The notes beneath the pieces were generated by a model that saw nothing but the letters and a program-made list of their open reading frames with translations, ran no database searches and was not told where the DNA came from. This document shows, piece after piece, positions 28,901-36,178 of a stretch of 64,000 bases of DNA. The translations under genes and the position numbers were made by a program. Origin of the DNA: Owenia fusiformis (taxonomy: Eukaryota > Annelida > Polychaeta > Sabellida > Oweniidae). The stretch covers positions 122,001 to 186,000 of the forward strand of contig CAIIXF020000006.1 of NCBI GenBank assembly GCA_903813345.2, read 5' to 3'. Within the stretch, counting starts at the first letter, position 1. Each line of letters begins with the position of its first letter.

Positions 28901-31900
28901 AAAAATCTTCAAAATGGCTGCCAGAAAACAAGATGGCCGCCCATAAGTTAATCAGCTCTAGTACTTGATATCCTCTATCAATTGTGTAAATTTGAAGGAA
29001 ATCCAATGAGCGGTTTTCCTGAAATGGCGATGACAAGATTTTTCGAAAAACCTTCAAAATGGCGGCCAGAAAACAAGATGGCCACCCAAAAGTTGATCAG
29101 CTCTAGTACTTCATATGCTCTATCATCTCTGCGAATTTGGAGAAAATCTGATGAGCAGTTTTCCTTAAACGGCGATGACAAAAAGCAGGACGATCACGAC
29201 CACGATCACGATCACGATCACGACCACGACCACGATCACGACCACGACCACGACCAGTATGACGACTATATCCCACCGATGGTGTGATAAAAATGGAAAC
29301 AACAATGTGTGGTCTACTCGATCAATTTTATAGTTCGACATTTAACAATTCCTTAAAAATATTTCATCGTTTTAAAATAAAATACCTTATTAAATTCTAT
29401 ACTACTGCATGTAACTATTCTAGTTGCCAAAAATATGCCCATAACAAGAATCAAACCCAATACTTTGTCCCAAACTTCAAGCTTTAAAGTTAATCCAAAA
29501 TTATGGGAGGGCTACAATATGTGTTGATATAAAACTTGGCTCACCTCATAGTTCTGATAGTCCAATGTTGATCTGACTTTACTCAACTATAATAAACAGA
29601 TACACATAGAAAATGGGATTTATACAAATGAATATGGTTACACTTGGTTTTGATCATCAACCCTCTCTACAATGCTGAAATGTTCACAAAATATTGTAAA
29701 TATTGTTAAAATTGAAGTGTTCATTATAGGCAAATGATCATTTAAGACAAGTGTTCAATAGAGCCAGGGCTTCAGTTTAGACAAATTTTGATATACAAGT
29801 TTTCATGAAAAGACAATTCTTTGAAGAGAGAAGTGTTCAATACAGAGAAAAGAATATCACCAAGCTGCTAAATTTCCACTTACATCAGCACTTATTTTCT
29901 CAGATTCAGACATCTCTACCTCCATCTCTTGGCTACTGCTCTCTCTAGGAACAAACGGCATGAACCCTAATGGGAGTCCTAAATTACACAGATAAATGCA
30001 CGGAGCATGGTCATTTATTGGATATTTTTTGATTACATGGTCATTGCATTGAGGTTATTAAGAGATTCGTTCGATTACAAAAATGATGAATTATGACAGA
30101 ATTCCTACAAATCATCAACTGAAGCAATGGTAGCCCATGCATTTTTTCGTGCTCATAATAAAGCACTTCCAAAAATAATAATGAAAAACATAAGTCATTG
30201 AAATGCAGAGGTTTGATATGAGACCAACCAAAATTAGTTAGCTAGTTTGTGATATGACCTACCTTGAAATGATGTTGCAACTGGTGTTTGTTGTTTCATT
30301 GGTTCTAAGCCAGTCAGCCATGTCTCTACATTTGCCAGCTTTTGTTCAGATTGAGAACTAACCTCAGGCTCAGACTGTGAGCACTCCATCTGAGAATTCA
30401 CTGAAATATCCCTGACCAGTTTCTCACTGGGTTTATTGCTTAGTTTAGGAGCACCTGATTGTTGATTGACTAGTTTTCCAATGGCAACCTTGGAAATGGG
30501 ATTTAATCCGGCCATTGGATTAGGATTGTATTTGGCACTGGCTTGAGCATTTGGTACACTGATTGAGTACGAATTAGGAGTAAGAATTGAGAGCCAATCC
30601 TCTCTAGATTTCCGACGTTTTGGATTTGGATTTTTATTTATCACAGTCGAAGCTGGAGTGTTATTAATTCGATGTTTTTCTTCTTGGGAGTCAGCAGTTT
30701 TAATGATCATTGAATTTTGATTTGCTAACACTACCTTTCTTGTGTCTTCCTGAGATTTTTCAAATTGAGATTTTTGCACAGATGTGTTACCCTTGGACAC
30801 ACTGCCTAAGGCAGTTTCTATTATTGTCTTGGGACGTGGCTGGTTTGAGCTTGTAAGTGGAGATTTTGATTTCTCTGAGATTTCCTGTCTTTTCAAAATG
30901 CCTTCTTTTTTCATAGTTGATTTCTGACTGGGAGGAATTTTTCTATGCATTGAGTTGAGTTCATTTTTACTTTTAGACTTGGGTGGATTTTGTAAAGGTT
31001 TATTTGGAGCTGCAGGTTTTGTTTTCATATCTGGAAACACATCAGAAAGATTAGTAGTGGACTTACGTTTCAACTGAACAGCCTCCTTTGGTTTCAAATC
31101 TAGTCTTTCCCATTTTAGCTTCACTGGTTTTTTCAGTCTTTTTGTTTCCGTTATTTCTGTATCATTCCTGACTAGTTGAGGATTAACTGTTCTACCAGTT
31201 CCACTCCTTGACTTGGCCTGTAGCACTTTACGAGAAACACCTGAACTAATGTCATTTTGCTGCGCTTTCTCAACCTTCTGGTCAATAGGTTTCCACTTGT
31301 TCTCGGCAAATTCAAGATGCGGAGTGGTTGAATCTGGTATTGAACCATACAGTGATACATCAGCCTTAAGTTTCCTTTGAATCTCAACTGGTTTGCCTCT
31401 TGGTGAGGCCTTAGAGACAGCACGTGGTACCATTGCACTAGCACGTGGTACCATTGCACTAACTGGTTTATGGGCCAACTTAACTGGACTCTTCTTAGTC
31501 GTACTCAAGTTACCTCCTTCACTTGTTCTTCTTATATGTGTGCTTGTGGTGGTGTTGGTTTTTGAATAAAGGGGGCTCAGTTGATTGCTTGAGCTTGATG
31601 GACTAGAATATATTCCCGAGTCATTTTCTTCTTGTGCTCTCTGCTTTGGCTGAAATGGAATTATAAAAGATTGAGCTGGTGGGTGTTACTAGTATATAAA
31701 AAAGATAGTCAGATAGTCAAATGACAATTAATCATTTTCAAACGTTATGTTTTATTGCAAGATATGTGTTTCTGTGGTAATTTAACACTAAATTAAAAAC
31801 ATGGTCATGCTTGTTTGGTTCCTCAGCCAATCAAATTACTGTATAGCTCTAAACATTTAAAAATGAATGGCCATTCAATTGTTCACTATTTCTTGCGATG

Positions 31901-32213
31901 TCATCTCCAAGCCTCTGTATAGCTGTTCATTTAAAGCATTGCTATCTGAGCTACTCATTAATAATCATTCTTACAAGGATTTTAGATTTGGTATCCGATA
32001 TAAGGTGGACTCTACCAAAATACATCTCTAGAAAATAAATCTCTAGAATAGGCTTACTTTATTTTGCACCTTTGGCATAGACTTTGGTACTTCCCAGCTA
32101 GTACTTCCTGTCAAGATATTGAAGTAATATAACCTATCAGGGTAACTCTTTGATTGCTTTGCAACCCACCCATGTGGTAGGTGTGGCTTCATATTTCCCT
32201 TTTTATTCTCCAT
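1995..32213 (-). CDS. SWT1: SWT1 homologue, PIN-domain endoribonuclease (19 coding exons, 1134 aa)
   Basis: Coding exons in transcript order: 32213-32058, 31649-30263, 29978-29884, 29586-29545, 28374-28294, 27727-27646, 25360-25266, 24884-24786, 24066-23985, 23746-23655, 23323-23177, 22964-22807, 22436-22348, 21864-21783, 21569-21443, 21034-20907, 20606-20520, 8501-8288, 2156-1995. All introns are GT-AG, phases agree, and the 3405 nt give 1134 codons plus stop. Residues about 12-44 form a WW domain (W16, paired Y29-Y30, W40). About 53-560 is basic, Ser/Pro/Lys-rich low complexity. The PIN domain starts with FIILDTNILM (D594), then IPWVVMQELD (E630, D632) and CLFTNDMHL (D718). About 760-1134 is the helical SWT1 C-terminal region (KPPWSFYQLLECLQKHW, FQNIWESLLSY). 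In yeast and human, Swt1 is a nuclear endoribonuclease in transcription-coupled mRNP quality control. The start is the first ATG of the WW exon; an untranslated upstream exon is possible. The 12-kb intron 17 and 6-kb intron 18 hold most transposons. Confidence 0.93.
2205..3210. mobile_element. Degraded inverted-repeat element (GCGTTAACGC family)
   Basis: Inside SWT1 intron 18. The left end GCAGAGCTGGCGTTAACGCC and the right end, which inverts to GCAGTGCGGCGCAAACTAG, resemble the ends of the better-defined element at 25908-27281. No coding region is seen between them. Boundaries are approximate. Confidence 0.4.
3424..3726 (+). repeat. Dispersed repeat with iterated ATCC/GGAT palindromes, left part
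   Basis: Collinear (inverted) with 53560-53885: 'CATAGGATATCATATTTATCC' preceded by nested motifs such as GGATATCGCTCATCTCCATG. It is interrupted at 3726 by a foldback element and resumes at 6313. No coding potential. Confidence 0.7.
3727..6312. mobile_element. Foldback-type transposon with tandem-repeat terminal inverted repeats
   Basis: Both ends are about 90-bp inverted repeats made of a 9-bp unit, TAAATCTAG, iterated and slightly varied: GGTAGACTGTAAATCTAG at 3727, and its inverse ending TTTACAGTCTACC at 6312. The flanks carry a perfect 9-bp target duplication TGGAACTTT (3718-3726 and 6313-6321), and removing the element restores collinearity with the repeat copy near 53560. The 2.4-kb interior has only short ORFs (such as 5025-5297) that I do not recognise. 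Architecture resembles Foldback/Galileo-type elements. Confidence 0.85.
6313..6500 (+). repeat. Dispersed ATCC/GGAT repeat, continuation
   Basis: Resumes the 3424-3726 repeat after the foldback insertion. A T-rich run leads into GTATCCGTCGGATAC. The homologous copy at about 53450-53560 (inverted) shows the same order. The family resumes again at about 7840-7950. Confidence 0.6.
6637..7840. mobile_element. Inverted-repeat element, TTATTCCATAGTTA ends
   Basis: TTATTCCATAGTTAAAGTC on the left and CTAACTATGGAATAAG on the right form the termini. The copy at 54641-54903 has the same ends and the same sequence just inside them but is only about 260 bp, so it looks like an internal-deletion derivative. 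It splits the ATCC/GGAT repeat. The ORF at 6449-6889 crosses its boundary and is not a gene. Confidence 0.6.
9164..9296. repeat. GTCACCACC inverted-repeat MITE copy
   Basis: Runs from GCATGCAAAATGCCACTACC to CTCTGGTGGTGACTTAAA with an internal CACCAACCACCA track. Related copies lie at about 24416-24616, 27293-27428 and 49656-49763. Non-coding. Confidence 0.6.
9854..10950. mobile_element. Degraded Tc1/mariner transposon
   Basis: Terminal inverted repeats of roughly 200 bp begin CAGGGTGGGCCACAAAAAAA and end TTTGGCCCACCCTG, flanked by TA at 9852-9853 and 10951-10952. The interior minus-strand ORF (10369-10611) keeps transposase catalytic-core motifs of this superfamily (FQQDIASYHRS and WPPNSPDA), but the rest of the transposase is lost. 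It lies in SWT1 intron 17 and is not functional. Confidence 0.85.
10369..10611 (-). pseudogene. Tc1/mariner transposase remnant
   Basis: About 80 codons survive. FQQDIASYHRS holds the second catalytic Asp region and WPPNSPDA the region before the third acidic residue, which is itself missing. The N-terminal DNA-binding part is not recognisable. It lies between the inverted repeats of the 9854-10950 element. Confidence 0.75.
11051..11175. repeat. Degenerate ~35-bp tandem repeat
   Basis: Four imperfect units, each with ACAATGTATTTTATAAA-like sequence followed by a TACTATTATA motif. Non-coding, in SWT1 intron 17. Confidence 0.6.
11831..12599. mobile_element. 769-bp non-autonomous DNA transposon with 9-bp target duplication
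   Basis: Ends TAGCCTTGCCCAAGTC and GACTTGGGCAAGGCTA are perfect inverted repeats, with weaker similarity reaching about 45 bp. The flanking duplication TGCTGTTAT is exact (11822-11830 and 12600-12608). The two short ORFs inside (11965-12195, 12334-12594) show no recognisable domain. A 9-bp duplication is typical of Mutator-like elements, but the superfamily is not established. Confidence 0.8.
12636..12819. repeat. 92-bp tandem duplication
   Basis: Two nearly identical copies, 12636-12727 and 12728-12819, starting CATTGGTCACATGGTG. Each includes the small palindrome TGTCTCATGTGAGACA. Non-coding. Confidence 0.9.
13333..17145 (-). CDS. Non-LTR retrotransposon polyprotein: membrane segments, 2A peptide, endonuclease, reverse transcriptase
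   Basis: 1270 aa, uninterrupted. Residues about 48-133 hold several hydrophobic segments. GDVEVNPGP at 146-154 is a 2A ribosome-skipping motif that would release the N-terminal 153 aa. An exonuclease-endonuclease-phosphatase domain follows at about 157-385 (FTNIN start, GGDFNSR with D303, SDH at 374-376). The reverse transcriptase lies at about 590-900 (GNYRPVCLLSN, FLDIEGAFDGV, GVPQGSILGPL, YADD at 859-862). The C-terminus has a Cys/His motif CNCGFRSQSTMHLLLHCP from C1185. These are the parts needed for target-primed reverse transcription. No separate ORF1 is present; the hydrophobic N-terminal part replaces it. The start is the first of three consecutive ATGs; translation could begin further downstream. 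Confidence 0.92.
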   Translation of the reverse strand: MMMGVSLMTWRCRIGVFNCVKVSQSDCSFGINKVGISEWLKHICIQHVYMVSIVVILCLFFLFFPIVSLILLTISASVMIHLVALLCVSCILKLICLNACSCLLSIRCLLMTTMVIFTILLTIPGIIPFVNLLSPFIIRQLLLLAGDVEVNPGPLNKVNVLFTNINSISADNRSRFESLSIFLKEEGVHIAGISEVGTNLNLADYNIDGYHTLNQELYNNSGRGLLIYIHESISYRIRNDLNNANLECLWVETKVKNEKLLYGLFYRSPSQSAISRDQYMHNLDSNIRAALSVKSDFVIFGGDFNSRSQKWWVGDTNTLEGNMLYDVSVNNSLTQFIEEPTRITATSSSCLDLVFSNFPGKVLKSEVKLPIGGSDHSSVSALLDFSLPDRHAGDYKQIWHYSDANILQLNQAVSDFNWDALLSHEDIDTVTVNFTNALFEIFQTYIPSKVKFIKKSDMPWFNHEVKSALNKKDKLYRKLIKNRNDFNFTTFKHQCDLVSDAIVHAKTSYQDKMCSNLDEEAASKKNYWTIIKKLIGSKFASGIPFLEINRTIIEDDHAKANAFLHQFLQKFHHNIVDQTLPTCQRKTDNMLNEIDLSQQSINKHLRELKSNKKGGDDNITNKMLKLVADSLDAELHKLFKLILTKGKFPNCWKQGIIVPIFKNKSSKVDPGNYRPVCLLSNISKIFERVIYDSIFKHVSSNNLLYQNQSGFLPGHDTQKQLVSIVNMITSNFDHNISTRGIFLDIEGAFDGVPHYLLLHKLKSYGICENIINLIGSYLNNRKLKVRVNGTTSINSDTLYDNIDGTMEGILGTGGRDLGGLDKGVINCGVPQGSILGPLFFLLYINDLADAVLNSTLYLYADDSSIFLPVKKEDSVHETYLKLQSDVNRIEIWSKTWKLRFKTSKSKEVFFQSKTRTPIAQIPIVLNGDSIPFTNSHKHLGLILDKALNFEEHINSIIVKCNRMLNPLMALKHNLRSQHLEKIYMAFILPHLEYGNIIFDCANLNLLSKLDSIQYRAALIVSGCTQGTNATKVTSCLGWRSLGARRDEKKLLFTYDVINNNKMPSYVNQAFSLYRNHNVMNNGNRLRRVRSFRIPAHCKAKIRKGTVISCITAWEKLPGDLKAIQSRNCFKFNLRKHIQNSKIKLPTPKLHLDRKKESTLNKTRCDFIFRQHLFTHNFRNIDIPSCNCGFRSQSTMHLLLHCPLFIVQRNLFLEELGELPSFDLTVFGQLRQQDRVNYLLYGDCSLSYLTNQKIVEMTAGFLQLIVTILNE
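16684..16710 (-). other. 2A-like ribosome-skipping motif
   Basis: Encodes GDVEVNPGP, matching the D-x-E-x-N-P-G-P consensus exactly. The expected break is between G153 and P154 of the retrotransposon protein. The preceding residues are hydrophobic (IIRQLLLLA), as is usual for 2A peptides. Confidence 0.9.
17498..17651. repeat. 16-bp tandem repeat, about 10 copies
   Basis: The unit CTGAGTACAGAATGTT alternates with CTGAGTACAGAATATT. The regular alternation suggests growth by duplicating a 32-bp dimer. Non-coding, in SWT1 intron 17. Confidence 0.92.
18655..19011. mobile_element. 357-bp MITE with CACTGCCCCC / GGGGGTAGTG ends
   Basis: CACTGCCCCCAGGATTCC on the left and ACTTGGGGGGGTAGTG on the right are imperfect inverted repeats. 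The inside repeats a TTGCAGAATTC-type motif several times. The target duplication is unclear (TA-rich flanks). Confidence 0.55.
19700..20500 (-). repeat. 'AAATGGC(G/T)GCCATTT' dispersed repeat, minus orientation
   Basis: Several blocks of the type TGGCTGCCATTTTGAAA alternate with a 'TTGTTCATATTTGG'-like block. It ends at about 20490 in the complement of ATTATCCCATCAAAGTTCAG, with a CCGTCCGTATGTCC track beside it. The same order, inverted, occurs at 48640-49385. Non-coding. Confidence 0.75.
21606..21676. repeat. 24-bp tandem repeat, 3 copies
   Basis: The CCCTTATACTGCATGTTATGG unit is repeated exactly, followed by a partial inverted GTACATGCAGTATA. In SWT1 intron 14. Confidence 0.85.
24100..24340. 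repeat. Dispersed repeat, copy 1 (~220 bp)
   Basis: Nearly the same as 59556-59768 in direct orientation: starts near TACTTAATTTAGAAGAA and ends near TTTAAAAGATGGCGACACT. No terminal inverted repeat or coding potential is seen; it could be a SINE or MITE fragment. Confidence 0.75.
24416..24616. repeat. GTCACCACC inverted-repeat MITE copy
   Basis: Starts near TATGTCACCAACAAAAATGG and ends near AGGTGGTGACATTTTGCATG, with an internal GGTGGTTGGTGTTTGGTGG track. In SWT1 intron 8. Confidence 0.65.
25316..25907. repeat. 125-bp tandem array carrying the 5' half of the SWT1 PIN exon
   Basis: Unit starts at 25316, 25441, 25566, 25691 and 25816 (the last is partial) and the units are almost identical. 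Each contains, on the minus strand, the intron-6 acceptor ATCACAATAG followed by 44 nt of exon 7 (coding GVGKPHLVIPWVVMQ), then part of the GTCACCACC MITE. Only the first unit in plus coordinates joins the complete exon 25266-25360. The other four are upstream decoys in the transcript. A sixth trace resumes at about 27282, beyond a transposon insertion. Confidence 0.95.
25908..27281. mobile_element. 1.37-kb non-autonomous element inserted in the tandem array
   Basis: It interrupts a tandem unit: ACATGTTG precedes it and TGTTGGTATACAAGG resumes after it, giving a 3-5 bp target duplication (TTG or TGTTG). The left end CAGTGATTGCGCTAGG and right end CGCGTTAACGCGAACCTAG are roughly inverse. Arms at about 26118-26165 and 26363-26400 form an internal hairpin around TACAGTTGGGGACA. 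The segment 26625-26720 is homologous to the palindromic element at 33181/45422. No coding region is recognised. Confidence 0.7.
27293..27428. repeat. GTCACCACC inverted-repeat MITE copy
   Basis: From AAGGCATTAACATGAAAATG to CTTCTGGTGGTGACATAAA with a CTAACCACCAGACACCGAAC track. The 125-bp tandem array stops at its CACCACC, marking the breakpoint of the exon duplication. Confidence 0.7.
27860..28066. mobile_element. 207-bp MITE, CAGGCCCGTAGCCAGG family, copy 1
   Basis: Perfect 16-bp terminal inverted repeats CAGGCCCGTAGCCAGG / CCTGGCTACGGGCCTG and a 5-bp target duplication GTATA (27855-27859, 28067-28071). C-runs and G-runs inside could fold. A second copy is at 58383-58554. Superfamily not known to me. 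Confidence 0.88.
28760..29180 (+). repeat. Two-to-three-fold 125-bp repeat with AAATGGCGGCCA motifs
   Basis: Units near 28790, 28930 and 29070 each read AACAAGATGGCCGCCC, then AGTTAATCAGCTCTAGTACTT, and a 'GAAATGGCGATGACAAG' block. It belongs to the same broad class as the repeats at 1-610, 19700-20500 and 48640-49385. In SWT1 intron 4. Confidence 0.8.
29190..29257. repeat. GACCAC/GATCAC hexamer microsatellite
   Basis: About eleven repeats of CACGAC or CACGAT. The apparent His-Asp-rich ORF spanning 28982-29287 is only this microsatellite read in frame. Confidence 0.95.
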
Positions 32214-33172
32214 CTTGACTTTATGGACATCTGATTATATTTAGTATCATTGACTCCATATCTTGCATCAGCGATAGGGTAGATTATGTCATCAGATACA
32301 AGTATTCATTTCTGAAAAGTAAAAGCACACTATGTCACTTACATGTATGTGTTTTGTTAAAACATGGTGAATGGGACCAAAAAGGGCTGGGGGAACAAAA
32401 GCACAGCCTTGCAACAAAGTTAGTTGTACCATGAATGTATAATACACGTACCATGATTGAAATAGGTGTTGATGGTTTTTCAATTTTTCCTCGTGTTGAC
32501 TTTTGGGAAGGTGTTGCCCCTATCACGAAATAATGTATTGACCTTTGAACTTTACTTTGTTGACGAGTCAACATGTCTTATGTGAAAATCATTAGAATAT
32601 TAAGAAATATTTTGCGGTCGTTTGCAGACGAGGGGCTACAGGCATAGATGTTGGCCAGATCATTTTGCAGTAGGATCTCATAGGCTCAAAGAATAATTCA
32701 GAAGATGAGACACCAAATTGGAAAATTTCAAAAAAGTGACCACCTTTCAAAACGTTCCTTGTACAAAATGGTACCTGCTTCCCCTTGACAGATTTTGCAC
32801 TTAATTTATATCTTCATCTTTCTAGATTTACCTTCTTCTAGCTAAGGCCACTGTATCGTGGCCTTCGTCCAAAGATAAATTCCTGCCTGTATAACGGGTC
32901 ATGTCGTAATCATAAAATTTGAAATCAAATGTCCGCCATTTTTCCACAGCCAGTTACTAATGTCAGACATTTCGTCCATTTTTCGAATATCACCATTTTT
33001 CTTGGAGCCATTTGTTTTAATTTTGGACGAAATCCGCTGAGGAAATCATGGCAATATCTCATCAAGGAGCCCAGTCTGTCCCATTTTAATTAATGATTTA
33101 TTTATCTGGCAATTTTTAAAATTTTCAATAAACTTATGACACGCTGGCCAGCTTTTTTCAAATGGCGTTCAC
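32214..33172. other. SWT1 upstream intergenic DNA
   Basis: Between the SWT1 ATG and the palindromic element. It should hold the SWT1 promoter and 5' UTR. I see no clear TATA box, CpG-rich block or coding exon. Confidence 0.5.
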
Positions 33173-33974
33173 GGTGTTCCTTATCGCATCCTACGACCCC
33201 TTTAGATTGTGGTCGTAGGCCCGATTAATTAGTAAGCCTGTGTTTCTACAATGTCGGAGAATGAACTATGCATTGCACACATAAATGACCTACCTTGATA
33301 CATTCCTGAGTATTTTAGAATTCTTTTCATATAGTTGAATCGCAAATTGTATGGGTTTATCGGCAGAACGAAGATATTTTCGTTTTTGATAGCAATATTT
33401 GCGTGTAGGTTCAACCGTCAAATTCCTCCATTCAGTTCCCGGCATGCAACAGTCATAAGGGAAATCCCTGGGGAATTCCCCTTCCGACATTTTGAAAATT
33501 GCTGAGATATTTCCGATGTAAAAACTAAAATCTCTTTGTTCTGACGATAAACCCATACAATTGACGATCTAATGTAGAGACCCACCCTGTATATAGCTAT
33601 TTATTATATCGTATTTATCCAGTGTGTGTCCCTTTAATATCTATAATCAGTATTTAACCATATCCTGTCCCTTTAACATGATCACATTATTGCAATACGT
33701 ATGCCAGAATCATCGTATCAGAGCTAGTATCTTTATAGAGAAAACCTATTTATCATTGTAAAGCGCTGAATTTGCAGTCTCAACTTTGCGTCACTTTTCA
33801 AAGTGACATCATTTTCTCAGTCCCTACCTCATAATTCCTGTCCAATAAGCTGCTCTTTCTGCCTTTTTTACTACCCTACGTAGCTCTAAAAACCTTGGTA
33901 ATATCCCATTTTTAGTAACATTACATATATTTCTCCCTACGTCGTCCCCGAAATTGCGTATGTCCATTTGTTGC

Positions 33975-33982
33975 TATATAAA
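33975..33982 (+). promoter_or_regulatory. LTR TATA box
   Basis: TATATAAA in the 5' LTR; the same box is at 43916-43923 in the 3' LTR. The 3' copy points towards MAN1B1, whose ATG lies 2.2 kb downstream, so read-through or alternative promoter use is possible. Confidence 0.6.
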
Positions 33983-34158
33983 CAAGTGCATTTTGCGGAT
34001 ACAATGTAACAATTCTCGCACCGCTGAGCTAAGATTCGGAAAATACTCGCCACAGCACAGTACCCTTGGCTTTGAACACATCTCGAGAAGTTGGGCTACA
34101 TTCACCACGGATTCATGAGCAACGTAATTTTTGACCAAAAGCGGGGTGTTGGCGTTTG

Positions 34159-34164
34159 GGTAAG
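34159..34164 (+). promoter_or_regulatory. Candidate splice donor inside the 5' LTR
   Basis: TTTGG|GTAAGTTAATT matches the eukaryotic 5' splice-site consensus well. It is about 150 nt after the expected transcription start and upstream of gag, so it could generate a spliced subgenomic RNA. Use is inferred, not shown. Confidence 0.5.
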
Positions 34165-35323
34165 TTAATTTTTAGTACTGTATAGAAATCCATAGCATTC
34201 CATAAGGGAGTGAAGGGATTTAAGACAGTAATATTGATCGATAATTGAACTTTGAAGAAACATTTTGAAACTTTCATTTTTCCCGCACATATTTTCTAAC
34301 GGTGTTAATCTGCAGTCTGTAACAGTTGAACAAGATTGGGAGTTTGTCCCGATAAGCCCATATGCTGGGAAGGTTCAAGATAGTACAGAATAGAGATTCA
34401 CGTTATCAATTAAGGGAATTATTGGTCAAATTAAATCATAACTTTGGGGAAAGCAGACGACTTAGTCACGTGATCACATACGTCACTTTTGAAGTCTAGA
34501 TTCATTCGTTAAAACTTGAGCATCTTTGTGGATTATTGTATCCTAGACAGCTTTTAACTTGAACTTGAATATTGATTGTAATTGAAAGAAGTCCTTACGG
34601 GCACATTCCATTGAGTTTGCACCTCTGGTGTTTAAAATAACATCCTTAGTCTTTGACGGTTGAAAGTTCACAGCTCTTTCCCATTTATCAAAATCTCGTT
34701 CGGGCTTTTAACGCATAGCTGACGTCACTTTTCATGCTATTAGTTCCCGACTGAATTTATAGAGGGCATAAAATTCAACTTTATTACAAGATCGTTGTTG
34801 GCAATTCTGTTCTGGTTGGAAGTAGTATCCCGGTCATAATTTTGAAGACATTTTATCAGACTGCAGATTTCAGCGTTATTGAGTTTAATTTCATTCTAAT
34901 AGATTTAAAGACATTAAGCATTTATGTAAATTATAATCTATATAATTTAAATACTATTTATTCGCATTGTACATATATATTTCAGTTGTGACATAAAACG
35001 CAAGTATAATAGAATAGACTTTATTGAATGAATATATTTCTTGTGTGATTTACTATTAGTTGGTAGTTGGTGTGGTGATATTTAAAGTACCTAATCCCTT
35101 ATTCTTTTTAGCTTGCTGTGTTGTATTTGTGTAGGTTTATATTTCACCTTGTAACTTCACCCTTTTTACACTAGACCTATCATTCTATCATATTCCCGAC
35201 ACCGATTCATCACTTACCTCATTAGTAATTTCTTATGAAGTACTAGTCCAATTTCCCTTTGTTCTGGCTCACGATACCTATATTTCTATAATTCACTTCC
35301 GGGTTATTGGACAGTATTTTATA

Positions 35324-36178
35324 ATGGTGGCAGCTCTGGTGAGATATTCTTAAACACTTCTTTTAAGGAACCCTCTCATACTTTTTCATTTAAATTACTT
35401 TTGCTTGGATTTTAGTTTAATTTACACTAATCGTGGTGGTGGTGAATGTGCTTGTAAAATCTCTCGCTTAACCGTTCATTAATCAGAGATCGCTGATATA
35501 TTTCACGTACATTTGACATTGTTTTTGGTTATAAGTTATTTAAGTTGCTAAATCTGTACAGTTGTGCAGGAATATATACACACTGTCTCATGTTATCGGG
35601 AATTTGAAATTTAAACCTCGTTCAATTGTGTACATAGTTTACTACACTCCTACTTCTGAATAATTAATTAAAGACTTTTAAAGAATATTTTGATTTTGAG
35701 CTAAGTTAGCAGTAGGAATAATTCATATAAAACATTTTTTATTTGAACATTTCCATACTTTATTCTGTTCTGGGATTGAAATTTTATTCAAGAGTGACTC
35801 ATTTTACTCCCAGCGTAAGGTTAAGTCGACCTTTGATCTTGAACACTTGCTGATCTGGCCGTAATTTATTACCTTTTGGTATTATAGTACCCCGACCACA
35901 AGATTCTTTACCATTAAGATTTTAGTGTGTTTTCCGCTAATAGCTTTGAATAACAATAAAAGCGGAGTTGAAATCTTTTTAAGTTTTATAAATCATCCAC
36001 TTAAATTGGGTTGGATTTACCAATTAAATTTCAACGATCTTAATTGAAATTATTAAGTGATTTGCTTGCTTGCTTCGTTGTACAAATAGTTTGGTGAATT
36101 AGTTCATATTTTTATCTTGCTGAGTGCGTCGTAATCGATCTTAAAGACAATAAGTGATCACGTGACTAATATTTAAAG
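35324..36178 (+). other. Retrotransposon leader with primer-binding site
   Basis: 855 nt between the 5' LTR and the gag ATG. TGGTGGCAGC at 35325-35334, one base after the LTR, is the expected position and 5' TGG of a tRNA primer-binding site. The first 10 nt match the complement of the 3' end of metazoan tRNA-Leu with a GCTGCCA-CCA terminus; beyond that the match weakens. AATAAA-like A-rich sequence near 35955 is not inside the LTR. Confidence 0.6.

Larger units (their letters stand above)
33573..35323 (+). repeat. 5' LTR (1751 bp)
   Basis: Starts TGTAGAGACCCACCCTG and ends GGACAGTATTTTATA. It contains TATATAAA at 33975-33982 and a strong splice donor TTTGG|GTAAGT at 34159/34160. If transcription starts about 30 bp after the TATA box, U3 is roughly 430 bp and R-U5 about 1.3 kb, unusually long. 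Confidence 0.95.

Noticed and set aside
28982-29287. ORF with a (Asp-His)n tail
   Set aside because: Entirely a CACGAT/CACGAC microsatellite at the end of a dispersed repeat.
33290-33556. 88-codon minus-strand ORF (MSEGEF region) as SWT1 or MAN1B1 exon 1
   Set aside because: It lies inside the palindromic transposon, the opposite arm has in-frame stops, and SWT1 already has a good ATG before its WW domain.
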